From the NCBI RefSeq assembly GCF_014651855.1, contig NZ_BMXR01000007.1:124001-188000 (forward strand): a stretch of DNA of 64,000 nt, in the 5' to 3' direction. Below, one piece after another: positions 20,643-28,664 of the stretch (its first letter is position 1; each line of letters starts with the position of its first letter). The notes under the pieces are model-generated. The model saw only the letters and a list, made by a program, of their open reading frames with translations. It was not told the origin of the DNA and did not search any database. The stretch comes from Saccharospirillum salsuginis (lineage in GTDB: Bacteria; Pseudomonadota; Gammaproteobacteria; Pseudomonadales; Natronospirillaceae). A program made the translations under genes and the position numbers.

Positions 20643-20842
20643 TTGGGCACTTAGGGGATGTGAAGCAGGTAAAAGGGGCTTTTGGCATCCAAGAACTGAG
20701 GGTACATTTAGGACCTGGTTACCGCGTGTACTTTCGTGAGCATGATGGGCAAATAATCATCTTGCTTTGCGGGGGAGATAAAAGCTCTCAAAGGCATGAC
20801 ATCAAAAAGGCTATCCAGATTGATAAAGAATTGAGTGAGTGA
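20630..20842 (+). pseudogene. N-terminally truncated RelE/HigB-family toxin
   Basis: From a GTG at 20660 (frame open from 20630) the product reads HLGDVKQVKGAFGIQELRVHLG and then PGYRVYFREHDGQIIILLCGGDKSSQ. This is the C-terminal half of the phage-Gp49/HigB-like killer family, in which ELRIHYGPGYRVY and LLCGGDK are conserved. Intact members carry about 35-40 more residues (a first helix and strand); here an in-frame stop at 20627-20629 cuts them off and the lipoprotein gene occupies the place. The matching antitoxin follows by eight bases. The fragment is probably inactive. Confidence 0.7.
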
Positions 20843-20850
20843 GGCAGTAT

Positions 20851-21162
20851 ATGGGCGAAAAATTACACGATTGGAACCCGGCGGAGTACTTGGAAACTCC
20901 TGAAGACATCGAGGCGTTCCTGGAAGAGGCGTTTGACACCGGCGACGTCAGCTATATCTGCAAAGCCTTGGGCGTTGTCGCCCAGGCAAAGGGTATGAGC
21001 CAGATCGCCAAAGAGACAGGGTTGAATCGCACACAATTGTACAGATCATTCAGCCCGTCCGGTAATCCGACGCTTGAGACAACGCTAAAAGTGTTGCATT
21101 CCATGGGTGTCACTTTGAAAGCAGTACCAGAACAGCACCAATCACAGCCTGATCATCATTGA
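20851..21162 (+). CDS. HigA-like antitoxin (addiction-module antidote, HTH)
   Basis: A 103-residue DNA-binding antitoxin of the putative addiction-module antidote family. The N-terminal segment is WNPAEYLETPEDIEAFLEEAF. The HTH region is GMSQIAKETGLNRTQLYRSFSPSGNPTLETTL (about residues 50-81), and the sequence ends in GVTLKAVPEQ. The start is placed at the ATG preceded by GAGG at six bases; an earlier in-frame ATG at 20839 is less likely. It appears complete, while its toxin partner upstream is cut, so it may survive as an orphan regulator. Confidence 0.8.
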   Translation: MGEKLHDWNPAEYLETPEDIEAFLEEAFDTGDVSYICKALGVVAQAKGMSQIAKETGLNRTQLYRSFSPSGNPTLETTLKVLHSMGVTLKAVPEQHQSQPDHH

Positions 21163-21163
21163 T

Positions 21164-21943
21164 TTGCCTGTCGTGTATTCCAAATTACCCAGTGGTTACG
21201 ATGGGTGTCCATGTAGTCCAAAAAAGGTCTTCGGTGACGTTCACGTCGACGAGCTCACGCCACAGCATGTTCGCCGGTTCATGGACCAGCGCGGTATGAA
21301 ATCGAAGACCGGCGCCAACCGGGAGAGGTCGTTTCTGTCGTTGGTATTTTCCTGGGGGTATGAACGCGGCCGTTGCAAAGGCAACCCGTGTAAAGGCGTC
21401 CGGAAGTTTACCGAGAAACCCCGGGACCGGTATGTTGAGGATTGGGAGTACGAGGCGATCTACAAAAACGCCTCACCGCGACTGCAGGCCGCGATGGATG
21501 TAGCTTGGCTGTGTGGGGCGCAAAAGGCGGACATTCTAAAGCTGCGCCGGCAGGATTTTCGGGAGGATGGGCTTTACATCGAGCAGAGTAAAACGGGGGT
21601 GAAGCAGATTAAGGAGTGGACGCCGCGACTTCGTCAGGCGATCGACAAGGCGTTGGCCGTAGAAAGCAAGCACCCGACGATGTTTGTTTTTCATAATCGG
21701 AGTGGGACGAAGTTGTCGGCGGAGAGTTTAAGAGATGACTGGTCGAAGGCTTGGGAGAAAGCTATAACTGAGTACGCAAACCTTGAAAGGTTTACTTTTC
21801 ACGATTTAAAAGCAAAAGGGGTAAGTGACTACGACGGTCCGAATAAACGTGCCTTTAGTGGGCACAAGACTGAACGACAAGTTGCCAGCTATGATCGAAA
21901 AGTAAAACGATCCCCCTCATTAGACCCTAGCTCAAAATACTAG
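21164..21943 (+). pseudogene. Truncated, probably inactive phage-type tyrosine integrase
   Basis: The 259-codon frame begins inside the core-binding domain (VFGDVHVDELTPQHVRRFM), so the arm-binding N-terminus, about 80-100 residues, is absent. It runs on through the catalytic domain. The Arg I position, normally GLRQGDIL in this family, reads GAQKADIL. The Arg II box, normally HDLRAK, reads HDLKAK. The C-terminal GHKTERQVASYDRKV keeps the His and Tyr. Loss of both arginines and the missing N-terminus point to an inactive remnant of the element that brought in this patch. It ends just before the convergent ATPase gene. Confidence 0.75.
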
Positions 21944-21952
21944 TCGGTATCG

Positions 21953-23869
21953 CTATTTTTGTACTTCTGCGAAAACAGTCTCGAATGCTTTGGGTATAAA
22001 TTTTCCATTGGATATATTAATCATCGACAGATTGACTATAGAGTGCATTAGCTGACCACTCTTTTTATCTTTCCAGTATTGGTTGAGTCTTGGGTATTTA
22101 TCCAGGAGTGTTTTTTCTAGCTCATGACCGTTCATTTTTAAATAGCCAGAGTCAGTTTTTAGTGTTTGCCCGGAAATATAGTCGATATTGCTGTCTTTCT
22201 GGTTTTCAAACCCGGTAATGTTTTTTACAAAAATATCTAATGATCTCTGGAGTAATTCATTGTCATTAATCCATTCGGACCAATGGACGTCCTGAGTGCA
22301 TATGTTCTCCATACTCAAATAATCCGGATGGTGAACGGCTAAGAGCAGAAGAGTGCATATGGGATCTAGTGCTAAGTTCTCTATCGAATAGGCTAGGCCT
22401 GGTGCCAGCACTTTTACACATTGGTGATGTTCATTAGTCAGGTCCCAGTCTATAATGCCTCGAATAGTCTCGTTGTCATTGCTTTGTAGGGATTCCACTT
22501 GAGCAATGACATGAGAACAACTACCAACTCCATTCAGTGACTCAATAAATTGCTTTATCTTTGAGTCATCATTTATGTCAAAAAACTGCCTGGCTTTTTT
22601 TTCAATCTGCTTTCCAGGCATTTTAGGTCCTGAGCTTATGAAATTGAGGGAGATCTTAGGGTCAATTATTTTGGATGAGTGACTGATTTTTGAATAAATA
22701 GCTTGATAAACATCCGCGTCATATTTGCTTTCTACAAACACCTGTCTTCGATTCTCTGGGCTAATTGATATTTGAGTAACACCATCCAATAGATCAGATA
22801 TGCCTTTGTCTTTGTTGGTCTTTTTAATGTTGTTGTTTTCTACTACGAATACGCTGTCTTCAGGAGCCAAAGCGACGCTTGTAGGTGAATGAGTGGTTAT
22901 GATTATCCTTGTATTGTACTGTTGGTTGAAAACCGTGAATACTTCATACATTTTTACAACCATCTTCGGGTGTAAAAACGCGTCCGGTTCGTCGAGAAGT
23001 AGCAGTACAGGAGGATCAATTAAATCAGGGTCATAATATTGGCTATTAAAAAGTGTTATTGCTAGCCAAAGTAGTGTTTTCTCTCCAGAGGATAAAGTGT
23101 TTGCGTTGACTATGTTTCCATTTTTTCTTTCTATTAATTTTGCATTGTAATTGTAGCTTTTTGAGTTTTCATCAGGTTCTTCAAAGTAGAATTTACTGTC
23201 AAATATAACGTCGATGATGTTGTTGAGTGATTTCCAAGGGCGGGGGCCGAATCGAATTTCAAACTCTTGGTCTGTTAGAAATGGTGTGTTGTTATCTTTA
23301 GTCTTTGCAATAAACTGATTGAACTGGTTTTGCCATTTTCTTCTGATGTATTGATTGCATATTAGTGAGATATTCTGAACGCCTAGGATTTGCCTGTTTT
23401 GTTCTTCGAAATTAAGGATGATGTCGTCATGAGTAAGTTGGTCTACAGATTTGTCCGCTTTTTTAGCAATAGAATGGCATAGTCTATACAGTGTTTCATA
23501 TGGGAGTGATTTTTCAAACCTTTGGTTTATATGACGTTGCTCTTTGGGGTTAAGAGGCTCTAAAAATTTGTGTTTGAATTCGTCATAGCATTGAAGAGTT
23601 GAGGTTAATGTTATCTGGTAATTGCTTTCACTGTATCCGCCGGAAAAGTTTGGGGTAAGTTTATTTTGTTCGACAAGTAAAACTTCACTATTTTCCAAGT
23701 CACTGCCATTAATTGATGCTTTCGTTGCTTTTTGTCTGATGCTTTCTAAAAGGCGAGTCTTTCCACTTCCATTAATTCCAGTCAGTACTGTTATAGTATC
23801 GCCAATTCTCGTAGGCGCTGATATTTTAAACCCATTATACTCTTCAACGCCAACTAGTAGTAATGACAT
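21953..23869 (-). CDS. OLD/PARIS-like ATPase with C-terminal TOPRIM/DUF4435-like region
   Basis: A 638-residue ABC/SMC-like ATPase. The Walker A motif is GINGSGKT (31-38), the signature NTLSSGEKTLLWLA (about 257-270), Walker B LLLLDEPDAFLHP (about 289-301) and the switch His in ITTHSPTSVAL (about 324-334). The C-terminal region starts RRQVFVESKYDADVY (E380), then has GIIDWD (471-476) and SIENLALDP (495-503). That is the spacing expected of a TOPRIM-like/DUF4435 nuclease region, as in PARIS AriB or OLD nucleases. GGAAGAA precedes the ATG. Base composition is clearly AT-richer than the flanking genes, and the gene sits between an integrase remnant and tRNA-Ser, so it was probably acquired. An anti-phage or abortive-infection role is inferred. 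The ATPase call is secure; the nuclease part needs a profile search. Confidence 0.8.
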   Translation of the reverse strand: MSLLLVGVEEYNGFKISAPTRIGDTITVLTGINGSGKTRLLESIRQKATKASINGSDLENSEVLLVEQNKLTPNFSGGYSESNYQITLTSTLQCYDEFKHKFLEPLNPKEQRHINQRFEKSLPYETLYRLCHSIAKKADKSVDQLTHDDIILNFEEQNRQILGVQNISLICNQYIRRKWQNQFNQFIAKTKDNNTPFLTDQEFEIRFGPRPWKSLNNIIDVIFDSKFYFEEPDENSKSYNYNAKLIERKNGNIVNANTLSSGEKTLLWLAITLFNSQYYDPDLIDPPVLLLLDEPDAFLHPKMVVKMYEVFTVFNQQYNTRIIITTHSPTSVALAPEDSVFVVENNNIKKTNKDKGISDLLDGVTQISISPENRRQVFVESKYDADVYQAIYSKISHSSKIIDPKISLNFISSGPKMPGKQIEKKARQFFDINDDSKIKQFIESLNGVGSCSHVIAQVESLQSNDNETIRGIIDWDLTNEHHQCVKVLAPGLAYSIENLALDPICTLLLLAVHHPDYLSMENICTQDVHWSEWINDNELLQRSLDIFVKNITGFENQKDSNIDYISGQTLKTDSGYLKMNGHELEKTLLDKYPRLNQYWKDKKSGQLMHSIVNLSMINISNGKFIPKAFETVFAEVQK

Positions 23870-24123
23870 TTCTTCCGATCACCTAGGTCGTATCAATTCA
23901 TGATAATGTCGTGGGTATGGAGCTTTCAGTCAAGTGTTGATAACTGCCGCCAAAGTGAGATCGCCTATTAGCAATATTTAGAAAGCTATTTGCGCTAGTG
24001 GTGAATTGCGACGATCAAGCGGTGCGGATGCTGGCACCTATCAGCTAACGGAGTAGGTAAGGCGGTGTGGTTCTTTGAACTACTGTATATTCCCCGCTCT
24101 GTTCCCCAAAGTTCCCCAGAACG

Positions 24124-24155
24124 AAAAAGGGTCAGTGGCTACTAACCACTGACCC
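24124..24155 (-). terminator. Intrinsic terminator after tRNA-Ser
   Basis: The stem GGGTCAGTGG...CCACTGACCC (24129-24155) is followed on the minus strand by TTTTTCG, directly downstream of the tRNA 3' end. Confidence 0.85.
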
Positions 24156-24163
24156 CAGGAATA

Positions 24164-24255
24164 TGGCGGAGAGTGAGGGATTCGAACCCCCGGTGGGCGT
24201 AAACCCACGGCTGATTTCAAGTCAGCTGCATTCAACCGGACTCTGCCAACTCTCC
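24164..24255 (-). tRNA. serT: tRNA-Ser (anticodon TGA)
   Basis: A 92-base class II tRNA with encoded CCA. The acceptor GGAGAGT pairs with ACTCTCC, the anticodon loop is CTTGAAA (anticodon TGA, reads UCA), there is a long variable arm, and the T arm contains GGTTCGAATCC. It lies beside the ATPase/integrase patch and is a typical integration target. I did not find a second copy of its 3' end in the window. Confidence 0.95.
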
Positions 24256-24375
24256 GAACAACGGCGCGCAGTTTACCGAACTGAGGTTGGGTGTCAACTA
24301 TTATGTGCTAACCTGCTGAAATTAAACGGAAAAGGGTGGGGGCGGTGTTTGTGTGTAGGCATCTGGTTCGCTTTT

Positions 24376-24399
24376 GTCGCGCACGGCGTGCGCTCCTAC
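24376..24399 (-). repeat. REP-like palindrome, type A
   Basis: A full copy, GTCGCGCACGGC...GCTCCTAC, just upstream of the NIF3-like gene. It is the first copy after a 24 kb interval without any. Confidence 0.85.
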
Positions 24400-24421
24400 A
24401 TTGAAGAGCAGAGGAGGGGTT

Positions 24422-24745
24422 ATGTACTTGATTGCGGTGTATGTGCCGGCTTCGGATAAGGATGCCTTGATCGAGGCGATGGGGAAGGCCGGGGGTGGCC
24501 GGATCGGGGATTATGAGGCCTGTGCCTGGTCGACGTTGGGGCAAGGGCAGTTTCGTCCTCTGGATGGGGCGAATCCGCATATCGGGTCCGTGGGGGATCT
24601 TGAGCGGGTTGAGGAGTATAAGGTGGAGATGGTGTGCGAGAAGCCCCGGGTGAAGGCGGTGTTGGAGGCGATGGTTGAGGCGCATCCTTATGAGGAGCCG
24701 GCGCATCATGTGTTGCCGATTTTGGGGAAGGGGGATTTTGAGTAG
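24422..24745 (+). CDS. NIF3/YqfO-like small protein
   Basis: A 107-residue protein matching the stand-alone NIF3-like (CutA/PII-fold) domain that in longer proteins is inserted in the GTP cyclohydrolase 1 type 2/NIF3 family. The key signatures are the N-terminal YLIAVYVPASDKDALIEAM, the central GRIGDYEACAWST and the C-terminal AHPYEEPAHHVLPI. The function is unknown. The ATG is chosen because GAGGAGGGG lies just before it; the frame extends upstream into a REP copy and that part is not coding. It is flanked by REP copies on both sides and converges on adk. Confidence 0.8.
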   Translation: MYLIAVYVPASDKDALIEAMGKAGGGRIGDYEACAWSTLGQGQFRPLDGANPHIGSVGDLERVEEYKVEMVCEKPRVKAVLEAMVEAHPYEEPAHHVLPILGKGDFE

Positions 24746-24784
24746 GGGGTGGTAGGCGTGCGCGACCGGTGGCCCGGTGGGCTG

Positions 24785-24808
24785 GTCGCGCACGGCGTGC
24801 GCTCCTAC
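24785..24808 (-). repeat. REP-like palindrome overlapping the adk stop
   Basis: The element's first bases (GTAG on the minus strand) contain the TAG stop codon of adk at 24805-24807. Confidence 0.85.
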
Positions 24809-25455
24809 AGCGAGGCGAAGATTTTGTCGCGGATGTTTTCCACGCTGCCCTTGCCTTCGATGTAGACGTATTTGGGGGCGTTTTCCGGGTCTTTGCTCGC
24901 CCAGTCCTTGTAGTAGCCGACCAGAGGCTCGGTCTGGGCGTGGTAGACGTCCAGGCGCTTGGCGACGGTCTCTTTCTTGTCGTCTTCACGCTGGATCAGC
25001 GCTTCGCCGGTCACGTCGTCCACGTTGTCCTTCTTCGGCGGGTTGTGGTCGATGTGATAGACCCGGCCGGACGCTTCGTGGACACGGCGGCCACTCAGGC
25101 GGTTGATGATCTCATCATCGGCGACGTCGATGTCGACGACGTAGTCGATGCGGATGCCTTCGTTCTTCAGGGCTTCGGCCTGCGGAATGGTGCGCGGGAA
25201 GCCGTCGAACAGGCAGCCGTTGGCGCAGTCCGGTTGGGCGATGCGTTCTTTGATCAGGGCGATGATGGTTTCGTCGGAAACGAGACCGCCGGAGGCCATG
25301 ACTTCCTTAACCTTCAGACCCAGAGGAGAGCCGGCCTTGACGGCGGCGCGCAGCATGTCACCGGTGGAAATCTGAGGGATGTCGAACTTTTCCGTGATGT
25401 ATTGGGCCTGGGTGCCTTTTCCGGCGCCCGGCGCACCCAGCAAGATAATGCGCAT
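24805..25455 (-). CDS. adk: Adenylate kinase
   Basis: The 216-residue essential enzyme interconverting ATP + AMP and 2 ADP. It shows the P-loop [12 protein letters not shown] (7-18), the AMP-binding segment [10 protein letters not shown], the [11 protein letters not shown] motif (about 84-94) and a long LID domain (about 122-160) without the zinc cysteines. Its last codons are GCC TCG CTG TAG, the TAG being part of a REP element, so the natural C-terminus (IFASL) is set by the repeat. The length is normal. It stands alone, with the gap 25456-25808 upstream. Confidence 0.97.
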   Translation of the reverse strand: MRIILLGAPGAGKGTQAQYITEKFDIPQISTGDMLRAAVKAGSPLGLKVKEVMASGGLVSDETIIALIKERIAQPDCANGCLFDGFPRTIPQAEALKNEGIRIDYVVDIDVADDEIINRLSGRRVHEASGRVYHIDHNPPKKDNVDDVTGEALIQREDDKKETVAKRLDVYHAQTEPLVGYYKDWASKDPENAPKYVYIEGKGSVENIRDKIFASL

Positions 25456-25808
25456 TGACGGTAGACTCCTGTATTTCAGTTAATGTTATAAAGGTTCAAT
25501 CCAAAATCGGGAATTCCGGACCGGTGCCGAGAAGCCTGCAGTGCGGTCGGTCGGCACAGCGCGGTCGGTGTCTTGAGGGTTGGCGAGCGCCCAAGCAGCG
25601 GGCGCCGGCCTGAATCTGTGGTGTAATCGCTTGTTGTCCTTCTTGTCTCAAGCCGCATGATGCATCCTTTTGGGGCACTCTTGCGACGGCAATCGAGGGC
25701 TAAGATACCCCCCATGGCCGTCAAGCTCAACCATCCAGGCCTAGACTTCCGTCGAATGGCGGAGGCGGGCAAGTCCGGCATCGGCCATTGTTGCCCGCCG
25801 TTTCATAA
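25456..25808. other. Intergenic stretch between ppc and adk
   Basis: 353 bases without a supported gene; short frames on both strands lack ribosome sites and family resemblance. It presumably holds the adk promoter, but no convincing -35/-10 pair, operator or RNA structure was recognised. Confidence 0.5.
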
Positions 25809-28424
25809 TCAACCGGTGTTTCGCATACCGGCGGCGATCCCGGCCATGGTGACCTTGAGCGCGCGCTCGAGGTGCGGGTCGAAGTTGCCGGTCTTGCGTT
25901 CCCGCTTCATCAGTTCCGCCTGAAGGTAGTTTAACGGGTCGGTGTAGGGGTTGCGCACCTGGATCGATTGCGCCAGCAGGGCGTCGCCGGCGAGCAACTC
26001 GTCCTGGTGCTTGACTCGGTTGAGCAGCACTTCGCACTGTTTCAGGTCGTCGCGCAGCTGTTCGCCCAGGCTGTGCAGCTCTTCCGGTACCAATTGTTTC
26101 TCGTAGTAGGCGGCGATGGAGCGGTCGGCCTTGCCGAGCACCATCTCCAGCAGGTCGAGAAAGGAGCTGAAAAACGGCCAGTGGTCGAGCATGTCCTGGA
26201 AGGTTTCCGGAGCCTGTTCCACGCCGTATTGCAAGGCCTGGCGGGCACCGAGCCAGGAGGGCAGGTTGAGACGCACCTGCATCCAGGCGAACACCCAGGG
26301 AATGGCGCGCAAACTTTCCACGCCGCCGGTGGCCTTGCGTTTGGCCGGCCGGCTGCCGAGGGCCAGTTTGCCCAGTTCCTGTTCCGGGGTCAGGCTGCGG
26401 AAGTAGGGGACGAAGCGTTCGTCTTCGCGAACGATGCCCCGGTAGCCCTTCAGGCTGGCCTGGGACATCGCCTCGATCAGCTCCCGCCATTCCGGCTTCG
26501 GCGCGTCGTTCGGTTCCAGGGTGGCGCGCAGGGTGGCGGCGACGTAGATGCCGAGGCTGCGAACGGCCACGCGCGGTAGGCCGAACTTGTAGCGGATCAT
26601 CTCGCCCTGTTCGGTCACCCGGATGGCGCCGCGCACCGAGCCCGGTGGCTGCGAGGCCATCGCCTTCTCGACCGGGCCGCCGCCGCGACCGATGGTGCCG
26701 CCACGGCCATGGAACAGCATCAGGTGGATGTCTTTCTCGGCGGCCAGCTTGACCAGGTTCTCCTGGGATTTGTACTGGGCCCAGGTGGCGGTCAGCTTGC
26801 CGGCGTCCTTGGCGGAGTCCGAATAGCCGATCATCACGGTCTGGCGGCCGCCGGTGTACTGGCGGTACCAGTCCATGGACCAGAGCTTCTCCATGACGTG
26901 GAAGCTGCGGTCCAGGTCGTCCAGCGTCTCGAACAGCGGGACGATGGGGACGTTCCAGTTCAGGCCGCTCTCTTTGAGGATCAGCGCCACGGCGAGCACG
27001 TCCGAAGGCTGGCGCGCCATGGAGATGATGTAGCTGGAAATCGTCTCGGATGGCTCCTCGGCCAGAATGCGCGCGGTATCGAGCACTTCCTGGGTGTCCG
27101 GGCCCGGTACCCAGTTGCGCGGTACCAGCGGTCGCTTGCTTTCCAGTTGTTCGATCAGGAAGGCCTGACGCTCGTCCTCGTTCCAGGTGCTGTACTCGCC
27201 CAGTTCCAGGTATTGAGTGATCTCGTCGATGGCCTGAACATGGCGGTCGCTGTCCTGGCGGATGTCGAGTGGCACCAGGTTGATGCCGAAGCAGTGCACG
27301 CGGCGGATGCTGTCGAGCAGGGCGCCGTCGGCGATGCGTTGCATGCCGCAATCGACCAGCGACTGGTAGCAGTCCATCAGCGGTTCGAGCAGGTCCTGAC
27401 GGCTGAGGATGACGTCTTCCGGCGGCTTGACGGTCTCGCCCTTTACCCGGCGCTCGGCCCAGTACAGGGTGTTTTCCAGGCGCGTGCGCAGGCCGTGCAG
27501 GCGGGCGCGGTAGGGGGTTCGGCTGTTGTCCACCTGGGCCAGCAGCTCGTCCGAGGCTTCGCTCATGCTCAGGTCGCCGGCCAGGTCGTGGATGTCCTTC
27601 AGGTAAAGGTCGGCGGCCATCCAGCGGCCGAGCAGCAGCACTTCCCGGGTCACGGTGTGGGTGACGTTGGGGTTGCCGTCCCGGTCGCCGCCCATCCAGG
27701 AATAAAAGTGGAAGGGTGATGCGTCGACGGGCAGGCCCTGGCCGAGGCGGCGACGGGCGCTGCGGTCCAGTTCGCGCATGAACTGGGGAATGGCCTGCCA
27801 CAGGGAGTTTTCGATAACGGCGAAGCCCCATTTTGCTTCGTCCACGGCGGTCGGCCGTTCGTCGCGGATCTCGTTGGTGTGCCAGATCTCGTCGATGGTG
27901 CGGCGCAGGCCGGTTTTCAGCTCGTTGCGCTCGTAGGGCAGCAAATCAGTGCGTTTCAGGTCCGCCAGTGTCTGGGCGATGCGTTCGTATTTGCGGATCA
28001 GGGTGCGACGGGTGACTTCGGTGGGATGAGCGGTCAATACCAGTTCGATGTTGAGGTTCTTGAGCGCCTGGGCGACGTCGTCCTTACCCAGGTTGCCTTC
28101 CAACTGCTCCAGGGTGTCTTCCAGGATGTCGCGTTGCTGCGCTTCGGCACTGGCGAAATACTGTTGTTCGGCGATGTTGGCCAGGTTCAGGAACTGGCTG
28201 AAGGAGCGGACGATAGGCAGAATGTCCTTGTCTTCGAGCGTGCCGAGCTCCTCGATCAACGGGCCAGGGTCGCTTTCCTCGGACACATTGACGGATTTGC
28301 CCAGCCGGCGGATTTCCTCGACCTTGCGAAACAGCTCCGGCCCCTGGTTCTCCAGAATGGTGTCGCCCAGCAACTCACCCAGCATACGGACGTTTTCGCG
28401 CAGCGTGTCGGGAATTACAGTCAT
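25809..28424 (-). CDS. ppc: Phosphoenolpyruvate carboxylase
   Basis: An 871-residue cytoplasmic enzyme that carboxylates PEP to oxaloacetate, refilling the TCA cycle. Both active-site signatures are present: VLTAHPTEVTRRTLIRK with the catalytic His (about residue 154), and the second-His box MLFHGRGGTIGRGGGP (about 575-590). The allosteric/C-terminal region QVRNPYTDPLNYLQAELMKR and the invariant C-terminal RNTG are complete. GGGAGAG lies about ten bases before the ATG. It is monocistronic. Antisense frames of several hundred codons are composition artefacts. Confidence 0.97.
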   Translation of the reverse strand: MTVIPDTLRENVRMLGELLGDTILENQGPELFRKVEEIRRLGKSVNVSEESDPGPLIEELGTLEDKDILPIVRSFSQFLNLANIAEQQYFASAEAQQRDILEDTLEQLEGNLGKDDVAQALKNLNIELVLTAHPTEVTRRTLIRKYERIAQTLADLKRTDLLPYERNELKTGLRRTIDEIWHTNEIRDERPTAVDEAKWGFAVIENSLWQAIPQFMRELDRSARRRLGQGLPVDASPFHFYSWMGGDRDGNPNVTHTVTREVLLLGRWMAADLYLKDIHDLAGDLSMSEASDELLAQVDNSRTPYRARLHGLRTRLENTLYWAERRVKGETVKPPEDVILSRQDLLEPLMDCYQSLVDCGMQRIADGALLDSIRRVHCFGINLVPLDIRQDSDRHVQAIDEITQYLELGEYSTWNEDERQAFLIEQLESKRPLVPRNWVPGPDTQEVLDTARILAEEPSETISSYIISMARQPSDVLAVALILKESGLNWNVPIVPLFETLDDLDRSFHVMEKLWSMDWYRQYTGGRQTVMIGYSDSAKDAGKLTATWAQYKSQENLVKLAAEKDIHLMLFHGRGGTIGRGGGPVEKAMASQPPGSVRGAIRVTEQGEMIRYKFGLPRVAVRSLGIYVAATLRATLEPNDAPKPEWRELIEAMSQASLKGYRGIVREDERFVPYFRSLTPEQELGKLALGSRPAKRKATGGVESLRAIPWVFAWMQVRLNLPSWLGARQALQYGVEQAPETFQDMLDHWPFFSSFLDLLEMVLGKADRSIAAYYEKQLVPEELHSLGEQLRDDLKQCEVLLNRVKHQDELLAGDALLAQSIQVRNPYTDPLNYLQAELMKRERKTGNFDPHLERALKVTMAGIAAGMRNTG

Positions 28425-28511
28425 GTGTCGCTCTCTCCCAAGGAATGGTTAACATTATGAAACGATGCTTTAGAATGCGACCCTTTCCCGGTGCATTCGT
28501 CGATTCGACCC

Positions 28512-28559
28512 CATTCGGCACCCGAATGATAGGCTAACTAGATAGTGGCACCCGAATGA
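28512..28559. promoter_or_regulatory. Palindrome and direct repeat between ppc and the dehydrogenase gene
   Basis: CATTCGG-CAC-CCGAATG (28512-28528) is a 17-base palindrome. Its right part GGCACCCGAATGA is repeated at 28547-28559, exactly 30 bases on. Spacing by three helical turns suggests a regulator site for one or both divergent genes, but no regulator can be named. Confidence 0.4.
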
Positions 28560-28664
28560 ACGGATGCTAGGGAAAATGTGGCTAAATTACAAAATTTCCA
28601 CGGCTTTAGCGCGATAATTTAAGAAATTGCCGTCTACCCCCCCCTTTGAATGAAAGGAAATTAC

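Noticed and set aside
24164..24255. att duplication of the tRNA-Ser 3' end marking the island boundary
   Set aside because: No second copy of the tRNA 3' sequence was found by eye within the window; the far boundary may be lost or outside.
25741..27831. 696-codon frame overlapping ppc on the same strand in another phase
   Set aside because: Arg/Pro/Gly-rich product caused by GC-rich third positions of ppc; no family resemblance.
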